Assembly: GCA_022071945.1 (NCBI GenBank) | Contig: JAJVIN010000025.1 | Span: forward strand, 1-64,000 | From: Thermoanaerobaculia bacterium | GTDB taxonomy: Bacteria > Acidobacteriota > Thermoanaerobaculia > UBA5066 | Reading direction: 5' to 3' | DNA length: 64,000 nucleotides | Shown: positions 17,813-27,283 of the stretch, one piece after another | Layout of the letters: the number at the start of each line of letters is the position of its first letter | Numbering within the stretch: position 1 is the stretch's first letter | Position numbers and translations under genes: made by a program | The notes under the pieces: generated by a model | Told to the model about the DNA's origin: nothing | Database searches by the model: none | The model's input: only the letters and a program-made list of their open reading frames with translations

Positions 17813-18481
17813 ATGCAGCAAGAAGGAACCCTCACGCGGGCAAGCCTGAGGGCACCCCGCGCCGGCGCGATTGCGGGCATCATTTTCTCTATCTTGCTCA
17901 TCGCCAGCATCGTCCTCATCCGGACGGCCGTGCCTGCCAATCCGGATGAGGCCGGGATGTGGCTATCCGGCGGGTGGAAGGGCGTCCAGATCGCACTGAA
18001 CCTCCTCCCGTTCGCCGGCGTCGCGTTCCTGTGGTTCATCGGTGTGATGCGTGACCGGATGGGCGAACTCGAGGACCGCTTCTTTGCAACAGTCTTCCTC
18101 GGGAGCGGCATCCTCTTTCTCGCCATGCTCTTCGCCTCGTCGGCGGTGGCGAGCACTGTCTTGATCCTGCACGGGACCATCCGAGGACGGCTGATCGATT
18201 CGGGCCTGTACGCCTTCGGCCGGACCCTGGCCTACCTGATCATGAACGTCTATGCGATGAAGATGGCAGGGGTCTTCATGATCTCGAGCTGCACGATTGG
18301 GCTCAGAATCAGCATCCTTCCGAAGTGGATGTCCTACATCGGGTATGCGTTGGCCGTCGTCCTCCTACTGACCAGCAGTCACTTTCACTGGAGTCCGCTG
18401 CTGTTCCCGCTGTGGGCGCTCATGGTCAGCTCCTACGTTCTCTTCGCGAATCTCCGGTCCAGGGAAGAGATTGGGGGCTGA
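17813..18481 (+). CDS. Integral membrane protein, six or so TM segments, unknown function
   Basis: A 222-residue hydrophobic protein with predicted TM helices at about 20-40, 60-80, 100-125, 140-160, 170-185 and 190-212. I do not recognise a named family with certainty; it resembles uncharacterised membrane proteins of actinobacteria and acidobacteria. A strong GGAGGAG at 17803-17808 supports the ATG at 17813. It lies 85 bp after the glycine-zipper gene on the same strand and converges on the MscK-like gene with only 8 bp between stops. Confidence 0.75.
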   Translation: MQQEGTLTRASLRAPRAGAIAGIIFSILLIASIVLIRTAVPANPDEAGMWLSGGWKGVQIALNLLPFAGVAFLWFIGVMRDRMGELEDRFFATVFLGSGILFLAMLFASSAVASTVLILHGTIRGRLIDSGLYAFGRTLAYLIMNVYAMKMAGVFMISSCTIGLRISILPKWMSYIGYALAVVLLLTSSHFHWSPLLFPLWALMVSSYVLFANLRSREEIGG

Positions 18482-18489
18482 CGGACTTT

Positions 18490-20949
18490 TCATTTGGCGA
18501 GGGTCCGAACGTGGATATCGAGCTGCGGGAAGGGGACTTCGATTCGCGCCTTCTCCAGTTCCTCGGCCACGGCGCGTTTCAGGGCGCTGAGAACCCTCGG
18601 AGAATCCTCCATCCGCGCCCAGAGCCGGATTCGCCACACGAGGGCACTGTCGCCAAAGCTCTCGAAGAACGCTTCGGGTGCGGGTTCCGGGACGACACCT
18701 TCTGTACGGCGTGCCGCTGCAAGGAGCGACTGTGCCGTCGCCTCCAGGGGAGAACCGTACGCAACGCCCACGGGAACGTCAAACCGGCGGTTGGGGTTTG
18801 AGAGGGTCCAGTTCGTGACGGGCTTGGAAATGAGGTCGGAGTTCGGGACGACCACCTCGGCGCCGTCGAACGTCGATACGGTCGAGGAACGGATGCCGAT
18901 GCGGGTGACCTGACCCGTCGTGCCCGAAACCTCGATGGCGTCACCGATCTGGACAGGACGCTCGGAAAGGAGGATGAGGCCGGAAATGAAGTTGCTGACG
19001 ACGTTCTGGAGGCCAAACCCGATTCCGACGCCGAGCGCGCCGGCGAAGAACCCCATCTTTGTCAGGTCGAGTCCAGCGGCTCCGGCGGCGAAAACGAAAC
19101 CCAACAGAAGCACCAGGTAGCGCGCGGTGACGGCGATGGAGAAGGCCACTCCGCGCTTGAGGCTGAGATGCGGGAGGAACTCCTCGGCGAGGACGAAGGA
19201 GACGATCCGAGAGAGGAACGACGCGAGCGCGAGGATCGCCGTGAACGCGATGATGGAGCCTGCCGACAAGGACACCGAGCCCAGGGTGAGCTTCGCGTCG
19301 AACAATCCCAGGAGCGCCCGGCCCGCCGGGGTCGCGACCTCGAACGCGCTGAACCCGATGAACATTCCAGTCCCGATCGCGAGGAGTCTGAGCACTTTGA
19401 CCCCGGTCGCCGTGACCGTGTGAGGGTAGAGGCGGACCATCCGTAGGGCTTGCGCCGGAGCAGACGCGATCAGGGTTTTGAGGAGTTCGACCAGGACGAG
19501 GTAGCTGGCCATGATGAGAATCGCCCCGCCGAGAGTACTGAGGGCGGCCGTGCTGATGAAGGATGCGAGAGTGACCCATCCCCCGATGCTGCCAGCTGCC
19601 GCGATGCCGAGGGCGCCGACGAGGAACCATGCCGCGATGGCAAGGAGCCGCGAGCGAGTGCCGTTCGCCAGGCGCCCCGACCAGCGTTGCCCGCGCAAGA
19701 GGTCTCGGGCTAGGACAAGGGCCAGAGGGGCTGTCTGGAGAATGAGGGTGATCCGTTCGGTCAGCAGGGAGAGATCGAGCGTGTTACGAAAAGGGAAGAG
19801 CGCAAGGGAGGCGGCCAGGACCCAGATGGAGTTGCTCTCGGCCGGCCCGAGGATCTTCACGACGATCCAGGCCGCCGTCGGGGCGGCGGGAATCCACGCG
19901 AGCTGGTAGACGACGGACGGTGCCGGCGGGGCGAGAAGGATGAGCGCGAGAACCGTGAAGGGGATCGAGGCCACCCACGGGCTCTCCATGATGCGCAGAG
20001 CCGCTGCCTCGTCTGGGTCCGTCGCGGCACGCCGCGCCGCCCCGGGCCGGAGCTTCTTCAGAAGGGTCACCAAGCTGCCGAGGACGGTGGCTGCCACGAG
20101 CGCAAGCCATCCCGCATTCACCTTGGCGTAGTGGCTCACCCGCGAGGCCTCGCGGGCGATGCGGTCCGCGGTGACGGCGATGGCCTCGCGGCCTGTCAAG
20201 TGGAGGCGCCAGATCGGTTCTCCGGACTGCTCGGCGACACGTTCCCGAGCCTCGAGAATCTGCGCCTCGTTCTCCGCCTCGAGGGAGGCGAGCCGGCCAC
20301 GGACATCCGCGAGCCTGCTCAGATCAACGAGGATCTCCCGGCGGCGCCCTGCCAGGCGGGTACCGAGTTCTGCCAGATCGTCCTGGCAACGCCGGACACG
20401 TTCCTGTAACTCTGGCGGCGTTGCCCCTTCCTCGAGAAGGCGCGCATGGGCCTGAAGTTCCTCCTGCAGGTCCGAGGCCTCTCGCTGCCACTTCTCGACG
20501 GCCCTGAGTCGATCTGTCACAGCTTCCCCTATGGGAACGACTTGGCGCTCCGCCGCGGCGATGCGGCGCGTCTTCTCCACGAACTCATCGAACGGGACGG
20601 TCCCACCCGGTTTCGTCTCGACGATCCCGGCGAGGACATTTCCGAGTGCGCTCGACGCGTACCTCTCCGCAACGTCGGGGGCGAGGGCACGAAGTGCCCT
20701 CTGCCGGAGCGCCTCCACTCTGGCGACGAGATCCGGCAAGACCGCGACGGAGAGGGGCGCCGTCTCGGTCTCGCTGACGGCAGCAGCTCCTTGCTGAGGG
20801 CCCGGCTTCTCCGGCACGGTTTCGCTCTTCTGGACGGGACGCGTCGACGGTTCCCCGCCGCCGCAGGACCCGAGGAAGATCGTCGCCGCGACGAGGAGTG
20901 CCGCGACGAGGCCGTGCCCTGAGCGGGGTGGCTCTGTGCGAGCGGGCAT
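18490..20949 (-). CDS. MscK-like mechanosensitive channel with lipoprotein-type signal
   Basis: An 819-residue MscS-superfamily channel. An N-terminal signal ends in the lipobox LGSC, followed by a periplasmic coiled-coil region (about 60-240, rich in Glu/Arg/Leu), then about eleven TM helices (about 255-600) and the MscS core: pore helix and GVGIGFGLQNVVSNFISGLILL (near 640, positions given for the motif), then the beta domain with VPNSDLISKPVTNW and the cytoplasmic vestibule. This gates on membrane tension and protects against hypo-osmotic shock. The ATG at 20949 is preferred because gaggtgg lies 7 bases upstream and the signal peptide starts just after. A lipidated N-terminus is unusual for this family. 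Confidence 0.88.
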   Translation of the reverse strand: MPARTEPPRSGHGLVAALLVAATIFLGSCGGGEPSTRPVQKSETVPEKPGPQQGAAAVSETETAPLSVAVLPDLVARVEALRQRALRALAPDVAERYASSALGNVLAGIVETKPGGTVPFDEFVEKTRRIAAAERQVVPIGEAVTDRLRAVEKWQREASDLQEELQAHARLLEEGATPPELQERVRRCQDDLAELGTRLAGRRREILVDLSRLADVRGRLASLEAENEAQILEARERVAEQSGEPIWRLHLTGREAIAVTADRIAREASRVSHYAKVNAGWLALVAATVLGSLVTLLKKLRPGAARRAATDPDEAAALRIMESPWVASIPFTVLALILLAPPAPSVVYQLAWIPAAPTAAWIVVKILGPAESNSIWVLAASLALFPFRNTLDLSLLTERITLILQTAPLALVLARDLLRGQRWSGRLANGTRSRLLAIAAWFLVGALGIAAAGSIGGWVTLASFISTAALSTLGGAILIMASYLVLVELLKTLIASAPAQALRMVRLYPHTVTATGVKVLRLLAIGTGMFIGFSAFEVATPAGRALLGLFDAKLTLGSVSLSAGSIIAFTAILALASFLSRIVSFVLAEEFLPHLSLKRGVAFSIAVTARYLVLLLGFVFAAGAAGLDLTKMGFFAGALGVGIGFGLQNVVSNFISGLILLSERPVQIGDAIEVSGTTGQVTRIGIRSSTVSTFDGAEVVVPNSDLISKPVTNWTLSNPNRRFDVPVGVAYGSPLEATAQSLLAAARRTEGVVPEPAPEAFFESFGDSALVWRIRLWARMEDSPRVLSALKRAVAEELEKARIEVPFPQLDIHVRTLAK

Positions 20950-21306
20950 TCGTGTTCCACCTCGGGGCACGGGATCAGCAACAACCTTCTTTCGAGCGCC
21001 CTGAGGCTCCCGGTTCAGCGCCAGGCCCGGACATTCACGCGAGTCGTAGACGGTCATGGTGTGCTCCTACCGCGGGTCGCTTGCCCTGCTGACGCGCACA
21101 GGACGGGCAGAGTTTACGATCGAGACGAGACGCCATGCGTTCTGGTAGGCGAAGGCGGGAGAGCTCGTGAACATGCTCATGGTGCATGACGGTTCCAGCA
21201 TCGCTCCGTGCCCTTCGGGACGAGACAGACCGTGACCTGCCAGGACATCACTCTTAGACTAAACGACGCGCCGTCGGCGCCACCCTGCCAACGAGCCTGG
21301 AGGAAA
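20950..21306. other. 357-bp divergent promoter region
   Basis: It lies between the MscK-like gene (minus) and the glutaminase gene (plus) and must hold both promoters. No gene is seen. No box pair at correct spacing is convincing. Confidence 0.5.
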
Positions 21307-22320
21307 GTGTTGAAGCGTTTCAGGGACTTGATGGTTGTCTCCCTCGTGCTCGTCGTGGGGCTTGCCCCGGCCGCTCTCGCGCAGTCGCCGGCCGAGATCG
21401 AAGCCGCACTGAAGTCAGCCCACGCCAGGTACAAGGACCTCAAGGAGGGCGCCAACGCCGACTACATTCCCGCGCTCGCGAAGGTCGATCCCAACATCTT
21501 CGGGATCGTCGTCGTCACGACGGACGGGAAGGTCTACACGGTTGGCGACGTCACGTCGGAAGTCTCGATCCAGTCGATCTCGAAGGTCTTCACGATGGCC
21601 CGTGTCATGGAAGAGCAGGGGCCAGAGGCCATCGCCAGCAACATGGGGGTCGATGCCACGGGGCAGGTCTTCAACTCGATCGTTGCCGTGGAACAGCACA
21701 AGGGCGCCGAGATGAACGCGATGGTCAACCCGGGTGCGATCACCGCGACGAGCATGGTAAAGGGGGCGACCTCCGAAGAGATCTGGGGAAGCATCATCGG
21801 GACCTACAGTGACTTCGACGGAAGGAAGCTCTCGGTCAACCAGGAAGTCTACAAGCCGGAGGCCGAGACGAACCAGCGCAACCAGGCGATCGCGATGCTG
21901 ATGTACGCCTATGGCCACATCAAGGCCGAGCCTCTCCGGGCGACGGACATCTACACCAGACAGTGCTCGGTGAACGTGAACGCGAAGGACCTCGCCGTCA
22001 TGGCGGCGACGCTCGCCAACGGTGGAAAGAATCCGTTGACCGGCAAGCAAGTCATCAACACCCAGAATGTTCCCGAGATCCTTGCCGTCATGGCGACCGC
22101 GGGGCTTTACGACGACAGTGGAAAGTGGCTCTTCTCGACCGGGCTCCCCGCCAAGAGCGGTGTCGGTGGAGGAATCCTCGCCGTCTCGCCAGGAAAGTTC
22201 GGGATCGCGGCCATCGCTCCTCCCCTGGACAAGGCGGGGAACAGTGTCAAGGCGCAGAAAGCCATCGCTGACGTCTCGAACGCACTGGGAGGGAATCCGT
22301 ACGCGCCGAAGCCCCGGTGA
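21307..22320 (+). CDS. glsA: Exported glutaminase (GlsA family)
   Basis: Serine-dependent glutaminase, L-glutamine to L-glutamate plus ammonia, of the beta-lactamase-like fold. The catalytic SxxK motif is in QSISKVF (near residue 96), with conserved MVNPGAI, TYSDFDGR, and the terminal SGVGGGI loop all present; length after the signal peptide (about 310) matches GlsA. Unlike the usual cytosolic enzyme it has a clear signal peptide ending in ALAQ, so it should act in the periplasm. GTG 21307 (or TTG 21310) is chosen because GGAGGAAA lies just upstream. It is flanked by an osmotic channel gene and a porin gene. Confidence 0.92.
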   Translation: MLKRFRDLMVVSLVLVVGLAPAALAQSPAEIEAALKSAHARYKDLKEGANADYIPALAKVDPNIFGIVVVTTDGKVYTVGDVTSEVSIQSISKVFTMARVMEEQGPEAIASNMGVDATGQVFNSIVAVEQHKGAEMNAMVNPGAITATSMVKGATSEEIWGSIIGTYSDFDGRKLSVNQEVYKPEAETNQRNQAIAMLMYAYGHIKAEPLRATDIYTRQCSVNVNAKDLAVMAATLANGGKNPLTGKQVINTQNVPEILAVMATAGLYDDSGKWLFSTGLPAKSGVGGGILAVSPGKFGIAAIAPPLDKAGNSVKAQKAIADVSNALGGNPYAPKPR

Positions 22321-22333
22321 ACCCTGAGGGAAA

Positions 22334-24040
22334 TCAGAAGAGGTAGCGGGCCCGGAGCTGGAACTGGCGGGCCTGGCCGGATGCGTCGTTCTTGTTGACT
22401 CGCTCGCCCCAGATGTACTGTGCGCCGACCTCGCTGTTGCGGAATGGGGTCCACGCGAGGTTCAGGCTGAGCCGGTTCGTCCTCTTGTAGGCACTCGCGG
22501 GCTGGAAGTCCAGATTGTCAACCCGGACAGTGCCCCAGATGAGCGACGAGCGGAGGTAGCCGGGCATTCCCGCCGCGCCGCTCCAGCGGTGAAGGTAGGA
22601 GCCGAACCAGCCCCAGTGCCGGAGAAGGACGAGATCCCCGGTCGCGGGGTCGAAGGCGCCGTCCTGCCCTCCCGCCGAATTCAGGTCACTGATGAAACGC
22701 GCGATTCCTTCTCCGGCATTGACCTGGAACGTGAAGATGTCACCCTTGGCCCACGAGAGTTCCGAGACGGTTCCACTCGCGGAGAGTCCCCAGCCCGTCT
22801 CGTGTCCGATCTCGTTCGGACGGCTCGCCGACTCGCCTCGGATGTTCCGGAGGACGGCTGATCCCTGGAGACGCGCGGCGCTCGATGGGGTCCACGTTCC
22901 GCGGACCATCAGGTCGGGGATCTGGTTGACACTTCGAACCGTCTTCCCGTCGGTGTCCGTCAGCGAGGCGTTGGGGTACTCGACCGAGGCCGCCAGGCGG
23001 AACGCCTGGCTCAGGCGCTGCGTGTAACGGAACTGTGCCTGGCGCTGGACGTTCTCGGCGTTCACACCCTCGAAGTCGATGTCGCCGGAATCCGCGTCCG
23101 GGTCCGAGAAGGTCGACCAGGTCTGGCCAGCGAGAAGCCCGCCGACCTGAACGTACGCGTGTCTCAGGCGAAAGCCGTCCGAGGCGCCCGCGAAGTCGCC
23201 CTCGACGAAGGCTCGGATCGCCCGGTCGCCGGGTCCCTTCGTTCTCACGTCGAAATTCAGCGCGCTCGGCTTTGCCCAGAAGGACGTGCGGGGCCCCTTC
23301 TCGGCGCCGGGGTCGCCCACGACAGGGATGGAGAAGGTCAGGAAGCGGTCGTCGGAACCGAGGGCGTCCAGGGTGTTCACCGCGCTCACCCAGACGGATC
23401 CCCCGAACTTGATGGCCGCGGGGGAGCCCGGAATCCGGATCGAGCCCGGAAAGTCTCCGGCCGAAACGATGTCTGCCGGCAGGTCGGGCTTCTTCTTGTT
23501 TGCATCCTCGAGGCGCGCGAGCCTGTCGACGAACTCCTTCGATGGCTGTGAGAGCACCGGGAGTGACTGCTCCATCTCGTCCAGGCGGATCCGGTGCCGC
23601 TCGACTTCCTTGACAAGCGCGTCGAGCTTCATCGCTCGCTCTTCGTTCTGAACTCGCTGTGCCTCGACTCCGGCCTTCTCCCGCTCCAGCTTCTCTCGCT
23701 CGGCCTGAAGCTCTTTCGCGGCGGCCTCGAGCGTCTCCCTCTGCGCCGCGAGAACCCGGCGTTCCTCGTCGAACAGCTTCTCGATCTCTCGCCTCTGGGC
23801 AGCCGTGAAGGGGTCCTTGGGCCTCTTCTTCGCCGGGACCGGCTTTTTCGCGCTGGACGGGTCAGTCGTGTCAGTTGGAGAAGGGGTGTTCTGGGCGTGG
23901 AGAGGGCTGGCGAGAAGGACCAGAAGGCAGGCCGCGAGGCCGAACTGACCAGGGCACCCGGCGCGAGGGATTCCGCTCGTCCTCTGGCGCTTCTCCGCGT
24001 CACTCTCTCGAACTCGATTGTCGTGGGAGCCGTGTCTCAT
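22334..24040 (-). CDS. DcaP-like trimeric porin
   Basis: A 568-residue outer-membrane protein: signal peptide (about 20-48), a periplasmic segment rich in charged residues forming a coiled coil (about 75-150), then a beta-barrel (about 190-568) ending in the aromatic ...RARYLF signature of barrels recognised by BAM. Motifs such as GSIRIPGSPAAIKFGG and FVEGDFAG are characteristic of DcaP-like porins, which carry dicarboxylates and other small acids. Convergent with glsA with only 13 bp between stops. The start is uncertain (ATG 24040 or GTG 24061); neither has a good ribosome-binding site, and the early codons overlap the 65-bp repeat. Confidence 0.85.
   Translation of the reverse strand: MRHGSHDNRVRESDAEKRQRTSGIPRAGCPGQFGLAACLLVLLASPLHAQNTPSPTDTTDPSSAKKPVPAKKRPKDPFTAAQRREIEKLFDEERRVLAAQRETLEAAAKELQAEREKLEREKAGVEAQRVQNEERAMKLDALVKEVERHRIRLDEMEQSLPVLSQPSKEFVDRLARLEDANKKKPDLPADIVSAGDFPGSIRIPGSPAAIKFGGSVWVSAVNTLDALGSDDRFLTFSIPVVGDPGAEKGPRTSFWAKPSALNFDVRTKGPGDRAIRAFVEGDFAGASDGFRLRHAYVQVGGLLAGQTWSTFSDPDADSGDIDFEGVNAENVQRQAQFRYTQRLSQAFRLAASVEYPNASLTDTDGKTVRSVNQIPDLMVRGTWTPSSAARLQGSAVLRNIRGESASRPNEIGHETGWGLSASGTVSELSWAKGDIFTFQVNAGEGIARFISDLNSAGGQDGAFDPATGDLVLLRHWGWFGSYLHRWSGAAGMPGYLRSSLIWGTVRVDNLDFQPASAYKRTNRLSLNLAWTPFRNSEVGAQYIWGERVNKNDASGQARQFQLRARYLF
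23965..24029 (+). repeat. Dispersed 65-bp repeat, copy A
   Basis: Directly repeated, at about 80 percent identity, at 25133-25196. It covers the 5' end of the porin gene on the other strand and the leader of the unknown gene at 24341. Conserved cores are attccg-tcgtcc, tctccgcgtc and gattgtcg-gggag. Confidence 0.6.
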
Positions 24041-24110
24041 GGCGCTCGCGAAGGGTAGCACCCGTGGCGCGAGCGGAGGAGCTGCCCCCGGAGTCTGCTC
24101 ACGACCGGCC

Positions 24111-24126
24111 TGGCATTGCTACTGCC
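24111..24126 (+). promoter_or_regulatory. Weak candidate sigma54 promoter
   Basis: TGGCATTGCTACTGCC has GG and GC exactly 10 bases apart and keeps TGGCA and TGC of the consensus. It points to the gene at 24341, leaving a leader of about 200 nt. One such match could occur by chance in 64 kb. Confidence 0.25.
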
Positions 24127-24340
24127 GCCCCCGAGGCCCGGGCGCCATCACGCGCGAAGTCGACGAAAGCACAGATGGAGTTTTGTTACAATCCGACCTT
24201 CGTTTGTGAACCAGCGCGATCAGTAGAAGACAATGAAAGCAGCTCACAGCGTTCAGCGCTGGTGGCGAGGCGCCTGCGATGACGGCGCATCCGGATTGAC
24301 AGCCTGTGCGTTCCGAACGACGCACAAGCAAGGAGGCATC

Positions 24341-25042
24341 ATGAACATCCACAGGCCGATGACGGTCATCTCGTTTGCTCTGCTTTTCGCGGCGCCGCTG
24401 GTCGCCCAGCAGCCCGCGGCGCCTGCGACCGATCCCGTCACTGTCATCAAGCAGTCGCTCCAGAAGAGTGCGGCCTCGATTCGCCAATACCAGTGGGTCG
24501 AATCGACGACGGTCTCCATGAAAGGCGAGGTGAAGTCGCAGACGCAGGCCACCTGCTACTACGGCGCCGACGGCAAGGTCCAGAAGGTCCCGGTCACCGC
24601 GCCTCCGGCCGAAGACAAGAAACGGGGCCTCCGGGGAAAGATCGTCGAGAACAAGAAGGAGGAGATTTCCGCTTCGATGAAGGAGGCGGTGGCCCTCGTG
24701 CACCAGTACATCCCGCCCGACCCGGCCCGCATCCAGGCCGCGAAGGACGCCGGCCGGCTGACCCTGACGCCGCCTGACCAGAAAGGGAGCGTCGTCGTCG
24801 TCGTCAAGGACTACCTCAAGGCCGGGGACTCGCTGACGATCAACCTGAACGCCGCGGCGGGTCTCCTGACGGGGGTGGCCGTCTCAACGTTCACGGACGC
24901 GAAGGAAGCGGTCGGCCTGAAGGTGACGACGGCGACGCTTCCAGATGGCACGGTCTACGCGTCGCAGACGAACCTCGATGTCGCCGCGCAGAACCTCGCC
25001 GTGGCGATCGCAAACTCCGGGTACCGCAAGGCTGGAAGCTGA
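24341..25042 (+). CDS. Exported protein of unknown function
   Basis: A 233-residue protein with a signal peptide cleaved after about residue 22 (APLVAQQ). The mature part has a repeated-strand character, with SIRQYQWVESTTV and MKGEVKSQTQ near the start (about 45-65), a Lys-rich stretch (about 85-105), and a C-terminal pattern resembling a lipoprotein-carrier-like (LolA/DUF2092) beta sheet, though I cannot assign a family firmly. An AGGAGG at 24331-24336, 4 bases before the ATG, fixes the start. It is followed by the second MscS gene on the same strand. Confidence 0.78.
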   Translation: MNIHRPMTVISFALLFAAPLVAQQPAAPATDPVTVIKQSLQKSAASIRQYQWVESTTVSMKGEVKSQTQATCYYGADGKVQKVPVTAPPAEDKKRGLRGKIVENKKEEISASMKEAVALVHQYIPPDPARIQAAKDAGRLTLTPPDQKGSVVVVVKDYLKAGDSLTINLNAAAGLLTGVAVSTFTDAKEAVGLKVTTATLPDGTVYASQTNLDVAAQNLAVAIANSGYRKAGS

Positions 25043-25065
25043 GCACGAGACCAGCCATTTCAACA

Positions 25066-26835
25066 GTGGCGGGACCTATTAAGAGCCCGGCCACTGATCC
25101 AACGGCGGCGTCCACGTCGTGGCGCAGCCATAGAGGATTCCGATCGTCCAGTGGCGCCTCTCCGCGTCTATCTCCCGACCAGGATTGTCGCGGGAGAATT
25201 TCCCGGACGGCCCTGCTGGCGCTGGTGCTCGTCGCCGTTGCCACGGGCCGATTCGCCAGTGGCCAGGACGCGACGGCGTCCAGGACCTCGGAGAACCCCG
25301 AGGTCGTCACGCCAACAGCTGACGTCGAGATCGACGGCACCGTTCTCTTTCGGGTCCGCGGTTTCTCTTCTCTCCCCGCTGAACAGAGGGCCGCGGGGAT
25401 CGTCTCCCGGATCGAGGCGATCGCCAGCGACCAGGCATTCGATCCTGGCACCCTTCGAGCCGTGGACCTCGACGGCATGCTCCAGATCAGGGCTGGCGAA
25501 CGATTTGTGATGTCTGTTTTCGACTCGGACGGGCGGCTCGAGGGCGTGTCGAAGATTGTGCTGGCGAACGCACACGTGAAGCGGATTGGCGAGGCCATCC
25601 TTCAGTACCGGGAGGCACGGAAGCGGCCAGCGCTGGTCCGTGGGGCGGCCATCAGTGCTGGCGTGCTCGTCGCCTTCGTTTTCGCGGCCTGGCTGGTGAT
25701 CCGGTCCTTCCGCAAGCTCTCGGCACTTCTCGAGGGTCGCTACCGGCAGCGCCTCCGCTCGGTCGGCGTGCAGTCTTTCGAGATCGTGAGGGTGGAGCGC
25801 GTCTGGGAAGCGCTGAACGGGGCGCTGAGATTGATCAAGACGGTGGCGCTCGTCACGCTCGCGGTCCTGGCCCTCGACGCGGTGCTCGGTCTCTTTCCAT
25901 GGACGCGTCCGATCGCCCAACGCCTCACGGGTGTCCTGGTACGGCCTCTTGGAGTTCTGTTCCACTCCTTTCTGGCGACCCTCCCGGACCTCATCTTCCT
26001 GTCGGTCCTGTTCTTTGTCGTCCGCTACCTCTTGAGGCTGCTGCGCCTCTTCTTCGAGGCGATCGAGCGGAAGACGGTTTCCTTCGCGGGCTTCGAGCCG
26101 GAGTGGGCACTGCCGACCTACAAGATCGCTCGGGTCGCCGTTGCCGCCTTCGCGATCGTGGTCGCCTACCCCTACATTCCGGGTTCGGGTTCCGCGGCGT
26201 TCAAGGGAGTGTCCCTCTTTCTGGGCATCGTCTTCTCGCTCGGGTCTACCTCCTTCATCTCGAATACGGTTGCCGGCTATTCGATGACGTACCGGCGGGC
26301 CTTCCGGGTCGGTGATCGCGTGCGGATCGGTGATGTGGTCGGAGACGTGACCGAGGTCCGCTTGCAGGTGACACACATCCGTACGCCCAAGAACGAGGAA
26401 GTCACGGTTCCGAACTCGCAGATCCTGGGTTCGAACGTGGTGAACTACAGCAGGCTCGCGAAGGAGCCTGGATTGATCCTTCACACGACGGTCGGCATCG
26501 GGTACGAGACTCCATGGCGCCAGGTGGAAGCGATGCTGTTACTCGCCGCGGAGAGGACTCCCGGCTTGCTGAAGGAGCCGCCGCCCTTCGTCTTGCAGAC
26601 CGCCCTGGGCGACTTTTGCGTCACCTACGAGATCAACGTCTATTGTGACGCCCCGCACAGGATGCCGGCCCTCTACGCCGAACTCCACCGGCAGATTCTT
26701 GACGTTTTCAACGAATACGGCGTCCAGATCATGACCCCTGCCTATGAAGGCGACACGGCGCAGCCGAAGGTCGTCCCAAAGGATCAGTGGTTCCTCGCGC
26801 CGGCGCACTCTTCTCACGCGGGAGATCGGCAGTGA
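25066..26835 (+). CDS. MscS-family mechanosensitive channel
   Basis: A small-conductance channel of up to 589 residues. A hydrophobic signal (about 48-66) leads to a periplasmic region (about 70-185), then TM helices near 193-212, 265-285, 310-345 and 365-385, the MscS pore helix around 395-425 (SLGSTSFISNTVAGYSMTY), the beta domain with VRIGDVVGDVTEVRLQVTHI and VPNSQILGSNVVNYS, and a C-terminal vestibule. The true start is uncertain: GTG 25066 gives a long polar N-terminus spanning repeat copy B, and no start with a clean ribosome-binding site lies closer to the signal peptide. Confidence 0.88.
   Translation: MAGPIKSPATDPTAASTSWRSHRGFRSSSGASPRLSPDQDCRGRISRTALLALVLVAVATGRFASGQDATASRTSENPEVVTPTADVEIDGTVLFRVRGFSSLPAEQRAAGIVSRIEAIASDQAFDPGTLRAVDLDGMLQIRAGERFVMSVFDSDGRLEGVSKIVLANAHVKRIGEAILQYREARKRPALVRGAAISAGVLVAFVFAAWLVIRSFRKLSALLEGRYRQRLRSVGVQSFEIVRVERVWEALNGALRLIKTVALVTLAVLALDAVLGLFPWTRPIAQRLTGVLVRPLGVLFHSFLATLPDLIFLSVLFFVVRYLLRLLRLFFEAIERKTVSFAGFEPEWALPTYKIARVAVAAFAIVVAYPYIPGSGSAAFKGVSLFLGIVFSLGSTSFISNTVAGYSMTYRRAFRVGDRVRIGDVVGDVTEVRLQVTHIRTPKNEEVTVPNSQILGSNVVNYSRLAKEPGLILHTTVGIGYETPWRQVEAMLLLAAERTPGLLKEPPPFVLQTALGDFCVTYEINVYCDAPHRMPALYAELHRQILDVFNEYGVQIMTPAYEGDTAQPKVVPKDQWFLAPAHSSHAGDRQ
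25133..25196 (+). repeat. Dispersed 65-bp repeat, copy B
   Basis: Second copy of the element at 23965-24029, in the same orientation 1.17 kb away and just ahead of the MscS signal peptide. About 12 differences over 65 positions. It suggests duplicated upstream sequence and makes the annotated N-termini of both flanking genes doubtful. Confidence 0.6.
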
Positions 26836-27283
26836 GGCCCCCTCATTCGTGACGTCATCCAGCGATTCCGGTCCCACTCTTCTCCACCGCGGCCCTTCTC
26901 CGATGCCGCCTCCGCCCGGGTGTTCATCGCCATCCGCGCATGCGCGAAGGGGCTCGAGATGATTCACGGCGCCGAGGTCACAAACGCGCCCGGGTACCGG
27001 TGCGCCCTGGTGGATTCCTCGGTTGCTGCGAATGCCGCCCTGGCGGCGCTCACACGCTCGCCGTGCCGGAGTCCGGCCACGGCCCTGAAGCCATGGTCGG
27101 GGTCTACGACCTCTCGAGCCGGATTGTCCACGACCTGATGTCCGGGCAGCCCGGGCTAGGGAAGCCTCCCGGTAACGAGGAGGAGTTCCGCTCGATGCCG
27201 GAGAAAATGCTGGACAGCGATGCCATTCGCGCACGGCTCGGAGCCGGCTGATCCAGCTATCATTGTTCTTTGGAGGTTCGTGC
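26836..27283 (+). pseudogene. 448-bp region with a possible frameshifted gene remnant
   Basis: Two adjacent plus-strand frames have protein-like composition: the first from about 26866 to 27045 (contains MIHGAEVTNAPGYR and ALVDSSVAANAALAAL), the second from about 27045 to 27251 (contains VGVYDLSSRIVHDLM and FRSMPEKMLDSDAIRARL, ending in a stop). Together they would form about 130 residues if joined by one frameshift. I do not recognise the family, and it may simply be noncoding. A tatcat box at 27258-27263 precedes the next gene. Confidence 0.3.
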
